The notes: generated by a model not told the origin, from the letters alone. A DNA stretch of 64,000 bases from UBA6115 sp050953005 (GCA_050953005.1 JBMNLV010000001.1:186001-250000), one strand, 5' to 3'. Positions 43,691 through 53,700 are shown, counted from the stretch's first letter. Translations and numbers: made by a program.

Positions 43691-44563
43691 CTAACGCCCC
43701 TCTCCCAGAAAGAAGATGGCTACGGTTCCGGGACCGGCGTGCGCGCCGATGATGGGGCCCAGAGTAAAGAAATCAATGCCGATCAAATCCCTCATGCCCT
43801 CTTTCACCAGGCCGGCCAGGTACTCGGCATCCTCCCGACAGTCGCCGTGACTGATAAACACCATCTGGCCGCTTCGCGGCTTGGCCAGTGTGATGCACTT
43901 CTCCGCCAACGCCTTGAGTGAGCGCTTGCGCCCCGTAGTTTTCTCCCGCGGGATCAGTTTGCCGTCATAGTTGACATGCATAATAGGCTTGATGCGCATC
44001 ACGCTGCCCAGCAGCGCTGAGGTACGGCTGACCCGCCCGCCCCGGAAAAGAAAGTTGAGGTCATCCACGGTAAACCATGAAACGATGCTCTGACGATTGT
44101 TCACCAGCCACTGCACGGTTTCATCCAGGCTTTTGCCCTCATCGCGCAGCTTGAGCGCGTAATAAATGATCAGAGACTGACCGCCGGAAGCCAACAACGA
44201 ATCCACGACGGCGATTTTAGCGTGGGGATACTTTTCCAGCACCATATCCCTGGCGGTCTGGACCGATTGCACCGTGCCCGACAGTCCGCTGGACAAGCCG
44301 ATGTAGAGTATTTCTTCACCTTGCGTCACCAATTCTTCAAACCTGTTGTAAGCGCTGTCCACCGTAACCTGCGCTGTGGTAGCCACTTTCTCCGCACGCA
44401 AATCCATATAGAAGTTTTCCAAGTCGCCCTCATTTTCCACATGGTAGAGCTTCTCAACACCGTCTACCCGGTAAGGCATGGGCAGTACAGCGAGCTTTTG
44501 ATATCGCTTGAAAAAATCCAGGGACATATCAGACCCTACATCCGTTATTATCCAAAAAGACAT
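43691..44563 (-). CDS. DegV-family fatty-acid-binding protein (copy 1)
   Basis: A 290-residue DegV protein. The family binds single fatty acids, and members called FakB present them to the kinase FakA for phosphorylation. Visible: ITDVGSDMSLDFF at the start, TTAQVTVDSAYNRF, YIGLSSGLSGTVQS (the fatty-acid phosphate-binding Ser pair region), LNFLFRGGRVSRTSALLG, and GPIIGAHAGPGTVAIFF. No FakA gene is in the window. AGGAGG precedes the ATG. A second, diverged copy lies at 49201-50079. Confidence 0.9.
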   Translation of the reverse strand: MSFWIITDVGSDMSLDFFKRYQKLAVLPMPYRVDGVEKLYHVENEGDLENFYMDLRAEKVATTAQVTVDSAYNRFEELVTQGEEILYIGLSSGLSGTVQSVQTARDMVLEKYPHAKIAVVDSLLASGGQSLIIYYALKLRDEGKSLDETVQWLVNNRQSIVSWFTVDDLNFLFRGGRVSRTSALLGSVMRIKPIMHVNYDGKLIPREKTTGRKRSLKALAEKCITLAKPRSGQMVFISHGDCREDAEYLAGLVKEGMRDLIGIDFFTLGPIIGAHAGPGTVAIFFLGEGR

Positions 44564-44643
44564 GGTGTATCCTCCTTCAGTTCATCAATTTCGGGAATTC
44601 GAAAGAAAATCATAAGAATTTTACACAATTTTTCAAAAAATAT

Positions 44644-47478
44644 CTACCGTTCAAACAGTTTGAGCACATCCTCACGGCTGAGTTTCTGGGGCATAAGTTC
44701 CCCGGGGGTAATCAGGCGGTCAAACAAACGCCGTTTGCGCCGTCCCATATCGACCACAGCTTCTTCGATGGATTTTCGGTTGATCAGGTGAAAGATCTGC
44801 ACCGTCCGCTCCTGTCCAAGGCGGTGCGCGCGATCATTGGCCTGATCCTCCGCGGTAGGGTTCCACCAGGGATCATAATGTACCACCATGTCCGCCCTGG
44901 TCAGGTTCAACCCGGTTCCGCCCGCCTTGAGCGAAATCAAAAAAACTGGTGCCTGCCCCCGGTTGAAACGTTCAACCAGGTGGATGCGCTCCTGTGCGGA
45001 GGTCTCTCCATCAAGATACAGGCTGGGGATGCCAGCCTCATCCAGCCGGGTACGAATAATCCTCAGCATTGATGTAAACTGTGAAAACAACAGGATATAC
45101 CGCCCGTTTCTGAGCGCTTCGGGCAGCAAGTCCATCAGCAGCTCCAGTTTGGCTGATTCCCCCGTATAATCCTCCAGAGCCAGTACAGGATGACAGCAAA
45201 TCTGCCGCAGCTGCGTTATGGCGGCCAGCACCTCAATCCTGCTGCCGTCCAAGCCCTTCTCGTCCAGCAAATGATGAACCCGGCTACGGCCCTGAAGCAG
45301 GGCAGCCTGATAAACACGGCGCTGCTCCTGACCCATTTCGCAATACAGGGTAGTGGTCAGCTTGTCAGGCAGCTCAGCCATGACATCGGCCTTGAGCCGC
45401 CGCATCAGGAAAGGGCGGATGCGCATACGCAGTTCATCTGCATGGCGGCCATCCTCATAGCGTTTAATAAATTCACGCGCGGAATACAGATATCCTGGCA
45501 TCACAAAGTCAAACAGCGACCACAGCTCCGTGACGTTGTTTTCCATGGGGGTGCCTGTCAAGGCCAGGCGCGTGTGCGCATTGAGCCGCTTGGCAGTCCG
45601 GGCTGTCTGGCTGGTGAAGTTCTTGATGTTTTGCGCTTCGTCCAATACTGCGAACCGAAAGCGGATTTTCTCATACAGCACGATATCCTGGCGCAAAAGC
45701 GGGTAAGAGGTGATGATGACATCCTCTCCCTCCTCATGGAGCGCCTCCTCCAGCGTCTTTTCACGCAACGCCCGGCTGCCGGTAATAACTGTAGCGCGCA
45801 GGCCGGGCGCGAAGCGCTCTATTTCTGATTGCCAGTTGTACAGCAGTGTGGTCGGCGCCACAATCAAGCTGGGCAGGCGCACAGGCTCGCTGCGAACAAA
45901 GTATTCGATTGCCGCGATCATCTGCGCGGTCTTGCCCAAGCCCATCTCATCCGCCAGAATGCCGCCCAATCCCAGCATATGCAAAGCGGCGATCCAGCGA
46001 AAACCGCGCAGCTGGTAATCGAACAGCCCAGATACCGGGCTGTCCAGCTGGGTAGGATTGAGCTCTACCGCCGAGCGCACCCCCTCATCCATGGTAACCG
46101 GCAGCCCGGCCTGCTGCGCCAGCGCAGCCAGGTAGTGGGCGCGCATAGCAGGCAGATCCCGGCTATCCTCATCATTGTAACGCACACTGTCCAAGTAGGC
46201 GTCCGCGAGATTCTGCCATTCGCGCGCGTCATCCAGGGTGATAAACGCTCCATTCTTATAACGGAAATAGCGTTTTTTGCTGCTCAAAGCCTGCATGAGC
46301 GCCAGCATCTCCTCACTGGGCTGGCCCTGGTCTGCCAGCTCCAGACTGATTCGCCCGGAGCGCATGCGCAGGTGAGCGCTCAGCCCGGGCGCTCGCGGAG
46401 TCAGCTGGCGGAATGCCTGGCTGAGGTAGACCTCACCCAGACGGTGCAATTCAGACACACCCTTCATTAAAAACTCAAAAATCAGGTCCGTCTGCTGTAA
46501 ATCCGCCCGTCCTGTCCGCGCACGAAAACCATAGCGCGCCAGCAAATCCATCACCTGGCGCTCTCCTTGGGCGTCGCGCAAGAGGTAGGCAGGCAGGTTC
46601 TGATTAAACTGGAAGGGATCGGCTGTCCACTCCCCGTAGGAAAACGCCACCCGGGCCGCGATGCCGTTGCCCTCGCGGTCCAGATAAACCTTGGTCTTCA
46701 GGGGATGCTTGTGCAGCCGTTCCTGCAGCGCCTCCTCCATGACCACCGCCTGGCTGTACTGCAAAAAGGGCAGCAGCTCGGCGAAAACGCGCGGTGTTTG
46801 AGAACGGGAAAAATGAAAAGTAAACTCTTCCCCCTGAGGGAGGATTGGCAAAACGCGCAGCAATGCAGCCTCTGACACGCTCAAGCTGACCAGTGTGTCT
46901 CCAATCAAAGCATACTCACCGCTGTCACACAGCGGGCTTATGGCGTCCTGCCAGCTGCCTATCAGGATGACGCCCCGGATATCATAGCCCAGCCTGAACA
47001 GCAATGGCAGACCGCCTTCGCATATACCTTCCTGAATCGTCTGAGCGCCATCGCGAATCAGGATGAACCTCATCTGCGACAAAGATTTGAGAAGCAGCTT
47101 GAACAGGCCGTCCGTCAAAGGCAAATCACGCCGATCCCGTGACAGCAAAGTGACCTCTCCTTGCGCCAATGTCTGGAGATGGGCTTCAAGCACCTCCAGC
47201 AGCGCCTGGGAAGGCGCATCCAGACGCATCCAGGTCGGTGAATAAATAAAGCTTTTGCTGACCGGGTATGGCTGACGCAAGGACAGCGCCTTAAGAAAGG
47301 CCGGAATATCGCGAATATAGGTGTAGCGGGTCTCCCCTGCCTTCAGGCTCAAACTGATTGCCCCATCCATCAGGCGCAGCACGGGCATTAGCACAAAGGC
47401 GCTGCCCTCAGGCAGCACCCCCTGGGCGACATCGAGCAGAGCTTGCGCATCAACCAAGCGCTTGCTTCGCTCCTGCAT
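44644..47478 (-). CDS. SNF2-family DEAD/DEAH-box helicase-like ATPase
   Basis: A 944-residue SWI2/SNF2 ATPase, a DNA translocase that probably remodels protein-DNA or RNA polymerase complexes. The N-terminal ~470 residues are the SNF2-associated region of bacterial members. Then come motif I ADEMGLGKTAQM, motif II VLDEAQNIKN, motif III LALTGTPMENNV, motif V SLKAGGTGLNLTRAD and motif VI DQANDRAHRLGQ. Many relatives begin with a SWIM zinc finger; I see none here. GGGGGTGA precedes the ATG. First of a string of minus-strand genes with zupT just upstream. Confidence 0.92.
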   Translation of the reverse strand: MQERSKRLVDAQALLDVAQGVLPEGSAFVLMPVLRLMDGAISLSLKAGETRYTYIRDIPAFLKALSLRQPYPVSKSFIYSPTWMRLDAPSQALLEVLEAHLQTLAQGEVTLLSRDRRDLPLTDGLFKLLLKSLSQMRFILIRDGAQTIQEGICEGGLPLLFRLGYDIRGVILIGSWQDAISPLCDSGEYALIGDTLVSLSVSEAALLRVLPILPQGEEFTFHFSRSQTPRVFAELLPFLQYSQAVVMEEALQERLHKHPLKTKVYLDREGNGIAARVAFSYGEWTADPFQFNQNLPAYLLRDAQGERQVMDLLARYGFRARTGRADLQQTDLIFEFLMKGVSELHRLGEVYLSQAFRQLTPRAPGLSAHLRMRSGRISLELADQGQPSEEMLALMQALSSKKRYFRYKNGAFITLDDAREWQNLADAYLDSVRYNDEDSRDLPAMRAHYLAALAQQAGLPVTMDEGVRSAVELNPTQLDSPVSGLFDYQLRGFRWIAALHMLGLGGILADEMGLGKTAQMIAAIEYFVRSEPVRLPSLIVAPTTLLYNWQSEIERFAPGLRATVITGSRALREKTLEEALHEEGEDVIITSYPLLRQDIVLYEKIRFRFAVLDEAQNIKNFTSQTARTAKRLNAHTRLALTGTPMENNVTELWSLFDFVMPGYLYSAREFIKRYEDGRHADELRMRIRPFLMRRLKADVMAELPDKLTTTLYCEMGQEQRRVYQAALLQGRSRVHHLLDEKGLDGSRIEVLAAITQLRQICCHPVLALEDYTGESAKLELLMDLLPEALRNGRYILLFSQFTSMLRIIRTRLDEAGIPSLYLDGETSAQERIHLVERFNRGQAPVFLISLKAGGTGLNLTRADMVVHYDPWWNPTAEDQANDRAHRLGQERTVQIFHLINRKSIEEAVVDMGRRKRRLFDRLITPGELMPQKLSREDVLKLFER

Positions 47479-47511
47479 CAGCTGTCACCCCCTTCCGCCG
47501 GCACAGCCCGC

Positions 47512-48312
47512 TTATACAAACAGCCACAGACTCAGCGCCATAATGGCCATGCCCAGCACAAGGCCGTACATACTCAAGTGATGCTCGCCATACAGCTGCG
47601 CGCTGGGCAGCAGCTCATCCAGGGAAATAAAGATCATAATACCAGCCACTACGCCAAAGAGCACCCCCTGAAGCACCGGGGACATAAAGGGCAACAAAAC
47701 CAAATAAGTCGCCAGAGCGCCCAGGGGCTCCGCCAAGCCGGCAAGCAGCGAATAGCGCATGGCGATCTTCCGGCTGCCGGTAGCATAGAAGATGGGCATG
47801 GAAATGGAGATACCCTCGGGGATATTATGGATGGCAATGGCTACGATGATAGGGATAGCCAGGCGCAAAGACTGGGTAGCCGAGACAAAGGACGCCATGC
47901 CCTCGGGAAAATTGTGAATAGCGATAGTCAGCGCCGTAAGCACTCCGGTTCGCTTGAGGCGGTTGTCCTCAGCGCCCTGCTTGACCGCACAGGACATTTC
48001 ATGCGGGTTTTCTTCGCAGGGAATCAATTTGTCAATGACAGCGATCAGGAGGATACCGCCAAAAAATGACAGCAGCGCATACAGCATCCCGTTCTTGTCG
48101 CCATAGGCCTCGCTCAGCATCTCAACAGACTCGGGAAGAATTTCCATAAGCGAGACATAGATCATCACCCCCGCTGATAAGCCCAGGCTGCCGCTCAGCA
48201 GCCGGCGGTCGATCGTCTTGGCGAAAAATACAATCGCGCCGCCGATCCCTGTGGACAAACCGGCCAGCAAGGTCAGAAAAAAAGCTTCAAGCAGGTTGCT
48301 TGCCGTATTCAT
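47512..48312 (-). CDS. zupT: ZIP-family metal transporter (ZupT-type)
   Basis: A 266-residue membrane protein with eight hydrophobic segments, importing divalent metals such as zinc, iron or manganese. The two metal-binding helices carry AIHNFPEGMASF and AIHNIPEGISIS, the ZIP signature, and a variable cytosolic loop (CEENPHEMSCAV) lies between helices 3 and 4. It is 19 bases downstream of the pyridoxal-kinase-like gene on the same strand. Confidence 0.9.
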   Translation of the reverse strand: MNTASNLLEAFFLTLLAGLSTGIGGAIVFFAKTIDRRLLSGSLGLSAGVMIYVSLMEILPESVEMLSEAYGDKNGMLYALLSFFGGILLIAVIDKLIPCEENPHEMSCAVKQGAEDNRLKRTGVLTALTIAIHNFPEGMASFVSATQSLRLAIPIIVAIAIHNIPEGISISMPIFYATGSRKIAMRYSLLAGLAEPLGALATYLVLLPFMSPVLQGVLFGVVAGIMIFISLDELLPSAQLYGEHHLSMYGLVLGMAIMALSLWLFV

Positions 48313-48331
48313 AGGTCGCTCCTCGGTCGGT

Positions 48332-49204
48332 TCATGTTGGTTTCAATGCCTCAAACACGCGTGAAAGACGGGGCAAAGCCTGTTCAAAAACCAGGCCGAA
48401 ACGGGAGGGAATACGGTAGCGCGCGGTATGGGACAGTGACTCATCCAAAAAATCACAGGCAATGTCACAGGCGCGCGGCAATGCAGCGCCCAGGGCAAGA
48501 GCAGAAACAATACAGGATGCCAGCAAATCCCCGGCGCCCGGATAGGCGCCTTCATAGTGTTTACGGAAGGTTTGATAGACATCAGGCGAACCGAACATAG
48601 CCGCCATTACCCCCACCTGCCCGGTCTCGTCCCTGACGCCGGTTACCACCGCGTTTTTAGCTCCCAGAGCCAGGATGTCCTCCGCAGCCGGCGGCGGGGG
48701 TTCCTCTCCCGCCCGCAGCGGTACGCCCATCAGCAGCGCAGCCTCCGTCCGGTTGGGGAAAATAGTGTCCGCCACGCGGCATAAACGCGCGAACCCCTCC
48801 ACAAGGGCTTCGCCGCAAAACGCATAACGCCGGCCATGGTCTCCCATGACCGGGTCAAGGTACAATTTCCCCTGCGTCCCCAATAAGGATGGAAGCGCAT
48901 CCTCCAACAGGTTCAATTGCCGCTCATTGGCGACATATGAAACAAAGACCGCATCAAACCGAAGGCCCAAATCCAGCCAATGCGCGAGGATGGGCTTCAT
49001 GTCCGGAGTCATATCGCGGCGGTGCACCTGGCCAAAACCGCCCGTATGCGTGCTGAAAACCGCTGTGGGCAGCAGCGCGCAATTGCTGCCCGACAGGGAA
49101 ATCACAGGCACAGCAACCATCGCTGCGCAGCGCCCCACACCGGACAGGTCAGTTACAACAAGAATCCGCCCCTGCCGCGGGCTTTGCTCGCTCACCGGCA
49201 TCAA
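48332..49204 (-). CDS. Pyridoxamine/pyridoxal kinase
   Basis: A 290-residue ribokinase-fold enzyme that makes pyridoxal 5'-phosphate from pyridoxal or pyridoxamine. Visible: TDLSGVGRCAAMVAVPVIS, LPTAVFSTHTGGF, KLYLDPVMGDHGRRY, FPNRTEAALLMG and the anion-hole/catalytic motif PGAGDLLAS with the base Asp. HMP-phosphate kinases share the fold, but the GDHGR loop favours the PdxY/PdxK group. It overlaps the upstream DegV gene by 4 bases (ATGA), so the two are coupled. Confidence 0.87.
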   Translation of the reverse strand: MMPVSEQSPRQGRILVVTDLSGVGRCAAMVAVPVISLSGSNCALLPTAVFSTHTGGFGQVHRRDMTPDMKPILAHWLDLGLRFDAVFVSYVANERQLNLLEDALPSLLGTQGKLYLDPVMGDHGRRYAFCGEALVEGFARLCRVADTIFPNRTEAALLMGVPLRAGEEPPPPAAEDILALGAKNAVVTGVRDETGQVGVMAAMFGSPDVYQTFRKHYEGAYPGAGDLLASCIVSALALGAALPRACDIACDFLDESLSHTARYRIPSRFGLVFEQALPRLSRVFEALKPT

Positions 49205-50079
49205 ATCTGACGCTCGTTGCCAATAAAACAGATCGCCAGGGTGCCCGGACCCGCGTGAGCGCCAATGACCGGACCTATCATTTGGATACGAACCTCACCC
49301 AGGCTGGGCAGGCGGTTGAGCAACTGCTTTTTAAGCATCTCAGCCTCATCCTTGACATCGCCATGCAACAGAATGAGGTTTTTCCCGGCCGGATCGCCAA
49401 TATTATCAGCCGTCTTGTCAACAAGGGCCTTCAAGGCTTTTTTACGGCCCTGGACCTTGGAGTGAGCCTCAAGCTTGCCTGCGCGGGTAATGGTCAAAAT
49501 AGGCTTGATGTCCAGCATCGTTCCCATGATGGCGCTGGTCGCGGAGATGCGCCCGCCACGGCGCAGGTAGGTCAAATCGCCTACTGTAAACCATGCATGA
49601 GCCCTCAAACGGTTATCGGTCACCCAGGCGGCCACTTCATCCATGCTGCTACCTTTCTCATACATTGCATGGGCTGCCAAAATCAGCAAGGCCTGGGGCG
49701 CGGAAATAGACAGGGTGTCCACCACCACAAAGCGGCGATGCGGATATTTTGCCTGCAGCATCTCTTGGGCTTCCAGAACATTTTGGAAGGTGTTGGACAT
49801 TTTTGAGGAGAAAGCCAGGAAGAGCAGATCGCGCTCCTTGAGCACCGGCTCAAAAAGCTCCAGATAAACCGCGGTAGGCAACAACGAGGTAAAAGGTTTG
49901 GCGCCGTTGCGCATGCGGTCAAACAGCTTCTTCTCCGCACCGGAGGCGCCATTGTCATCATAGTATTCAACATCGTCCAGGGTATAAGGCATGCGAACGA
50001 TAGGGATCTTCTTTTCCCGGGCAATCTCATAATACAGATCGCTGTCGCTGTCACTCATGATGATGTATTCTTTGGGCAT
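49201..50079 (-). CDS. DegV-family fatty-acid-binding protein (copy 2)
   Basis: A 292-residue DegV protein, distant from the copy at 43691-44563. It has MSDSDSDLYYEIAREKKIPI, KPFTSLLPTAVYLELF, FLAFSSKMSNTFQN, LTYLRRGGRISATSAIMG and GPVIGAHAGPGTLAICFIG. Where copy 1 has GLSSGLSGT, this reads AFSSKMSNT, so the two may hold different fatty acids. It heads an operon with the pyridoxal kinase and perhaps zupT. Confidence 0.9.
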   Translation of the reverse strand: MPKEYIIMSDSDSDLYYEIAREKKIPIVRMPYTLDDVEYYDDNGASGAEKKLFDRMRNGAKPFTSLLPTAVYLELFEPVLKERDLLFLAFSSKMSNTFQNVLEAQEMLQAKYPHRRFVVVDTLSISAPQALLILAAHAMYEKGSSMDEVAAWVTDNRLRAHAWFTVGDLTYLRRGGRISATSAIMGTMLDIKPILTITRAGKLEAHSKVQGRKKALKALVDKTADNIGDPAGKNLILLHGDVKDEAEMLKKQLLNRLPSLGEVRIQMIGPVIGAHAGPGTLAICFIGNERQI

Positions 50080-50380
50080 AGCAGCCTCCTGTCAGAATTT
50101 CATGCCATATCGGCCTGTTTATTGTAGTCTTTTTCCAACAAAAATGCAAGTTTTGACCAACATTTGCAACACTCTTTACAAAATCGCGTCCGTCACGGTT
50201 TCCGTGCAGCTTATATTTAAAAAACAATCCGCGTACAAGCCAAAGCCGTTTTAATTCCCGGGTTGGAAGACAAATCCTTGCGGAAGCATTGAAAATATGG
50301 GCAATTTTATGTATAATGATAAGTGGTTTGCGCCTCGGCAGGCGCTGACTGCAAGAAGATTTATCACAAGGAGGAATCAT

Positions 50381-53023
50381 ATGCCGAAGTATGTATACCT
50401 GTTCACAGAAGGCAACGCGCAGATGCGCAACCTGCTGGGCGGCAAGGGTGCCAACCTGGCAGAAATGACCAATATCGGGCTGCCGGTGCCCCAGGGTTTT
50501 ATTGTCACCACCGAGGCCTGCACCAAGTATTATGAAGACGGCCAGACCATCGCACCGGAAGTAGAACAACAGATTTTAGACGCGCTGAAGAAAGCCGAAG
50601 GCATTGTCGGCAAGAAATTCGGCGACCTTAACAACCCCTTCCTGGTCTCCGTGCGCTCGGGTTCCCGCGCTTCCATGCCCGGCATGATGGATACCATCCT
50701 CAACCTGGGGCTGAACGATTCCGCGGTCGAGGGCCTGGCCAGGCTGACCCAGAACGAGCGCTTCGCGTATGACTCCTACCGCCGCTTTATCCAGATGTTC
50801 GCCGACGTCGTTATGGAGGTTGAGCGCCGGCTGTTTGACGTGGAGTTTGACCAGGTCAAGAAGGAAAAGGGCGTCAAGGGCGATACCGAGCTGACTGCGG
50901 AGGATCTCAAGGAAGTGGTGCGCCGCTACAAGGCCCTGTATCTCAAGGAAAAGGGCGAGCAATTCCCCCAGGATCCCAAGATGCAGCTGATGGAGGCCAT
51001 CAAGGCCGTGTTCCGTTCCTGGAACAACCCGCGCGCCATCTACTATCGCCGCATGAACGATATCCCCGGCGACTGGGGCACCGCGGTCAACATTCAGGCC
51101 ATGGTGTTTGGCAACATGGGCGAAGACTCCGGCACCGGCGTGGCCTTTACCCGCAACCCTTCCACCGGCGAAAAGCAGCTCTACGGCGAGTATCTGATGA
51201 ACGCGCAGGGTGAGGACGTTGTCGCCGGCATCCGCACCCCCCACCCCATCTCCACCATGAACGAGAGCATGCCCGAAGTTTACCGGCAGTTTGTGGACAT
51301 TGCCGACAAACTGGAAAAGCACTACCGCGATATGCAGGACATGGAGTTCACCATCGAGCGTGGCAAGCTGTACATGCTGCAGACCCGCAACGGCAAGCGC
51401 ACTGCCAACGCCGCGCTGAAAATCGCGGTCGACCTGGTCAATGAAGGCCTGATCAGCAAGGAAGAGGCCGTGCTCAAGGTTGACCCGCGCCAGCTGGACA
51501 CCCTGCTGCACCCGAACTTTGATGAAAAGGCCCTCAAGGCCGCCAAGCCATTCGCCTCCGGTCTGCCGGCCTCCCCCGGCGCCGGCGCGGGCGAGGTTTA
51601 CTTTACCGCGCACGATGCCGCCAAGGCCGCCAAGGCCGGCAAGAACGTTATCCTGGTGCGCGAGGAGACCACCCCTGAAGACATCGAGGGCATGGACCTG
51701 TCCCGCGCCATCCTGACCGCGCGCGGCGGCATGACCAGCCACGCCGCCGTTGTCGCCCGCGGCATGGGCCGTCCGGCAGTGGTCGGCTGCCATGATATCT
51801 TCATCGATGATGAAGCCAAAAAGATGACCACCACCTCCGGCGAGGTCTTCCACGAAGGTGACACCATCTCATTGGACGGCACCACCGGCAAGGTCTACCG
51901 CGGCCTGATCCCCACGGTGGATGCCTCTGTGTCCGGCGACTTCGCCACCCTTATGGAGTGGGCGGACAAGGCCCGCACCCTCAAGGTGCGCACCAACGCC
52001 GATACCCCGCGTGACACCAAGCAGGCGGTAGAGTTCGGCGCTGAGGGCATCGGCCTGTGCCGTACAGAGCATATGTTCTTTGAAGCCAGCCGCATCGCCC
52101 TGGTGCGCGAGATGATCCTGGCGGATACCGAGGAGCAGCGCCGCGAGGCCCTGGACAAAATCCTTCCCATGCAGCAAAAGGACTTTGAGGAGATGTTCAT
52201 CGCGCTGGAAGGCCGCCCGATGACAGTGCGCTACCTGGATCCGCCGCTGCATGAGTTCCTGCCCCAGAAGAACATGACCGAGGAAATCAACGCCCTGGCC
52301 AAGCAGCTGAAAACCACGCCGGAAAAGATCGTTGAGAAGATCGAAGCCCTGCATGAGTTCAACCCCATGATGGGCCACCGCGGCTGCCGCCTGAGCGTCA
52401 CCTATCCGGAGATCGCCGAGATGCAAACCCGCGCCGTCCTGCAGGCTGCTTTGAAGGTCAAGAAGGACACCGGCATGGACTTTGTGCCGGAGATCATGAT
52501 TCCCCTGACCGGCACCCGCAAGGAGCTGGCCTATGTCAAGCAGATTGTCATGGACACCGCGAAGAAGATCTTTGAGGAGCAAAACGACAAGATCGACTTC
52601 ATGGTGGGCACGATGATCGAGATTCCGCGCGCCTGTGTGACCGCGGACGAAATCGCCCAGGAAGCCGAGTTCTTCAGCTTCGGCACCAACGACCTGACCC
52701 AGATGGGCTTTGGCTTTAGCCGCGATGACGCGACCAAGTTCCTGGATTCCTACTACGAGAAGCGTATCCTGGAGGCCGACCCCTTTGCCAAGCTGGATCA
52801 GGACGGCATCGGCAAGCTGGTGGAAACCGCCGTCAAGCTGGGCAAGCAGGGACGTCCCGGCATCAAGCTGGGCATCTGCGGCGAGCACGGCGGCGACCCG
52901 TCCTCCATCGAGTTCTTCCACAAGGTTGGGCTGCACTATGTCAGCTGCTCTCCCTTCCGCGTGCCCATCGCGCGCCTGGCGGCTGCCCACGCAGCCATCA
53001 ACGAGAAGATGGCAAAAGCCTAA
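50381..53023 (+). CDS. ppdK: Pyruvate, phosphate dikinase
   Basis: Interconverts pyruvate, ATP and phosphate with PEP, AMP and diphosphate; in anaerobic Clostridia it serves glycolysis or gluconeogenesis. The 880-residue protein has the ATP-grasp domain (LLGGKGANLAEMTNIGLPVP, SGSRASMPGMMDTILNLGLN), the central phospho-histidine (RGGMTSHAAVVARGMGRPAV), and the PEP-binding barrel (GLCRTEHMF, FGTNDLTQMGFGFSRDD, GICGEHGGDP). The ATG at 50381 follows AAGGAGGA. A TATAAT at 50322-50327 may be its -10 box, without a clear -35. Confidence 0.97.
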   Translation: MPKYVYLFTEGNAQMRNLLGGKGANLAEMTNIGLPVPQGFIVTTEACTKYYEDGQTIAPEVEQQILDALKKAEGIVGKKFGDLNNPFLVSVRSGSRASMPGMMDTILNLGLNDSAVEGLARLTQNERFAYDSYRRFIQMFADVVMEVERRLFDVEFDQVKKEKGVKGDTELTAEDLKEVVRRYKALYLKEKGEQFPQDPKMQLMEAIKAVFRSWNNPRAIYYRRMNDIPGDWGTAVNIQAMVFGNMGEDSGTGVAFTRNPSTGEKQLYGEYLMNAQGEDVVAGIRTPHPISTMNESMPEVYRQFVDIADKLEKHYRDMQDMEFTIERGKLYMLQTRNGKRTANAALKIAVDLVNEGLISKEEAVLKVDPRQLDTLLHPNFDEKALKAAKPFASGLPASPGAGAGEVYFTAHDAAKAAKAGKNVILVREETTPEDIEGMDLSRAILTARGGMTSHAAVVARGMGRPAVVGCHDIFIDDEAKKMTTTSGEVFHEGDTISLDGTTGKVYRGLIPTVDASVSGDFATLMEWADKARTLKVRTNADTPRDTKQAVEFGAEGIGLCRTEHMFFEASRIALVREMILADTEEQRREALDKILPMQQKDFEEMFIALEGRPMTVRYLDPPLHEFLPQKNMTEEINALAKQLKTTPEKIVEKIEALHEFNPMMGHRGCRLSVTYPEIAEMQTRAVLQAALKVKKDTGMDFVPEIMIPLTGTRKELAYVKQIVMDTAKKIFEEQNDKIDFMVGTMIEIPRACVTADEIAQEAEFFSFGTNDLTQMGFGFSRDDATKFLDSYYEKRILEADPFAKLDQDGIGKLVETAVKLGKQGRPGIKLGICGEHGGDPSSIEFFHKVGLHYVSCSPFRVPIARLAAAHAAINEKMAKA

Positions 53024-53048
53024 GCACGCCTTTCCTGAAACGATCCGA

Positions 53049-53076
53049 AGGGTTGCCATACCGGCAGCCCTTTTTT
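53049..53076 (+). terminator. Terminator of ppdK
   Basis: Stem AGGGTTGCC/GGCAGCCCT (one G-T pair) with a short loop, then six Ts. Confidence 0.88.
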
Positions 53077-53198
53077 CAATCCCCATAGATTCCCCGCGCT
53101 TGCCCTTGAACGCGGAACGGTCTAGGCTATGGGTCATATCAGAAAGGAAGCAACGCAACGGATGGATTAAATCCGGTCATCTGATACAGATGTAAAGC

Positions 53199-53328
53199 TT
53201 TATTGCATCCAAAGCGGCGAGGGATTTTATTGTCCTGCAAGGAAGGAAACCGATGGCGTAGCCTAAGCTACGTTGAGGTTGACTGACACAGCAGGGCGAT
53301 CAAAGACCCGGCGCGACGATGCAATAAA
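53199..53328. repeat. Hairpin-ended ~130-bp repeat-like element (copy A)
   Basis: The ends are perfect complements: TTTATTGCAT (53199-53208) and ATGCAATAAA (53319-53328). Inside is a second hairpin GTAGCCTAAGCTAC and the motif GGCGTAGCC. No coding capacity. A related element lies 230 bases downstream. This has the look of a non-autonomous, structured intergenic repeat. The rest of 53077-53700 holds no gene I can support. Confidence 0.55.
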
Positions 53329-53558
53329 AATTGGAATCAGTATGAGATGCCTGCCTGGCATATTGCCGGGAGCAGTCGCTTTCATTGACTTTCTCAAGGC
53401 GAATCCCAGCAGGATATGAACAGACTTACGGTACCTTTGATGTTCTGAAACATACTTTGTTTCTAAATACAGCGCTGCCGGGGGTTGATAAAAGCCTGCG
53501 CAAATCAAAATACGCAAGCTTATACTGAACGAATGAGTAACGCACTGATGGGGCGAGG

Positions 53559-53643
53559 CTTTTTGATGGCTGCGCTAAGCCGAAAGAATGAGGCGTAGCC
53601 GGAGCCTGCGCCGAATGAAAGAGGCAGCGCGCAGACGCAAAAG
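53559..53643. repeat. Hairpin-ended ~85-bp repeat-like element (copy B)
   Basis: Arms CTTTTTGATGGCTGCGC (53559-53575) and GCGCAGACGCAAAAG (53629-53643) pair at both ends with a mismatched middle. Inside it shares GGCGTAGCC followed by an AGC-rich stretch with copy A. The arms differ from those of copy A, so the resemblance is in architecture and core rather than in sequence. Confidence 0.4.
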
Positions 53644-53700
53644 ACCGGTCCATCGAAGCATTTATGATTGAGTTCAGTATTCGCTAGCTATGACCAGAAT

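Noticed and set aside
50576..53158. Two long minus-strand frames opposite ppdK
   Set aside because: Shadow frames of a GC-rich gene; low-complexity Gly/Val/His-rich translations with no ribosome binding sites.
53263..53653. Two short minus-strand frames in the gap after ppdK
   Set aside because: They overlap the hairpin-ended elements, lack ribosome binding sites and match nothing I know.
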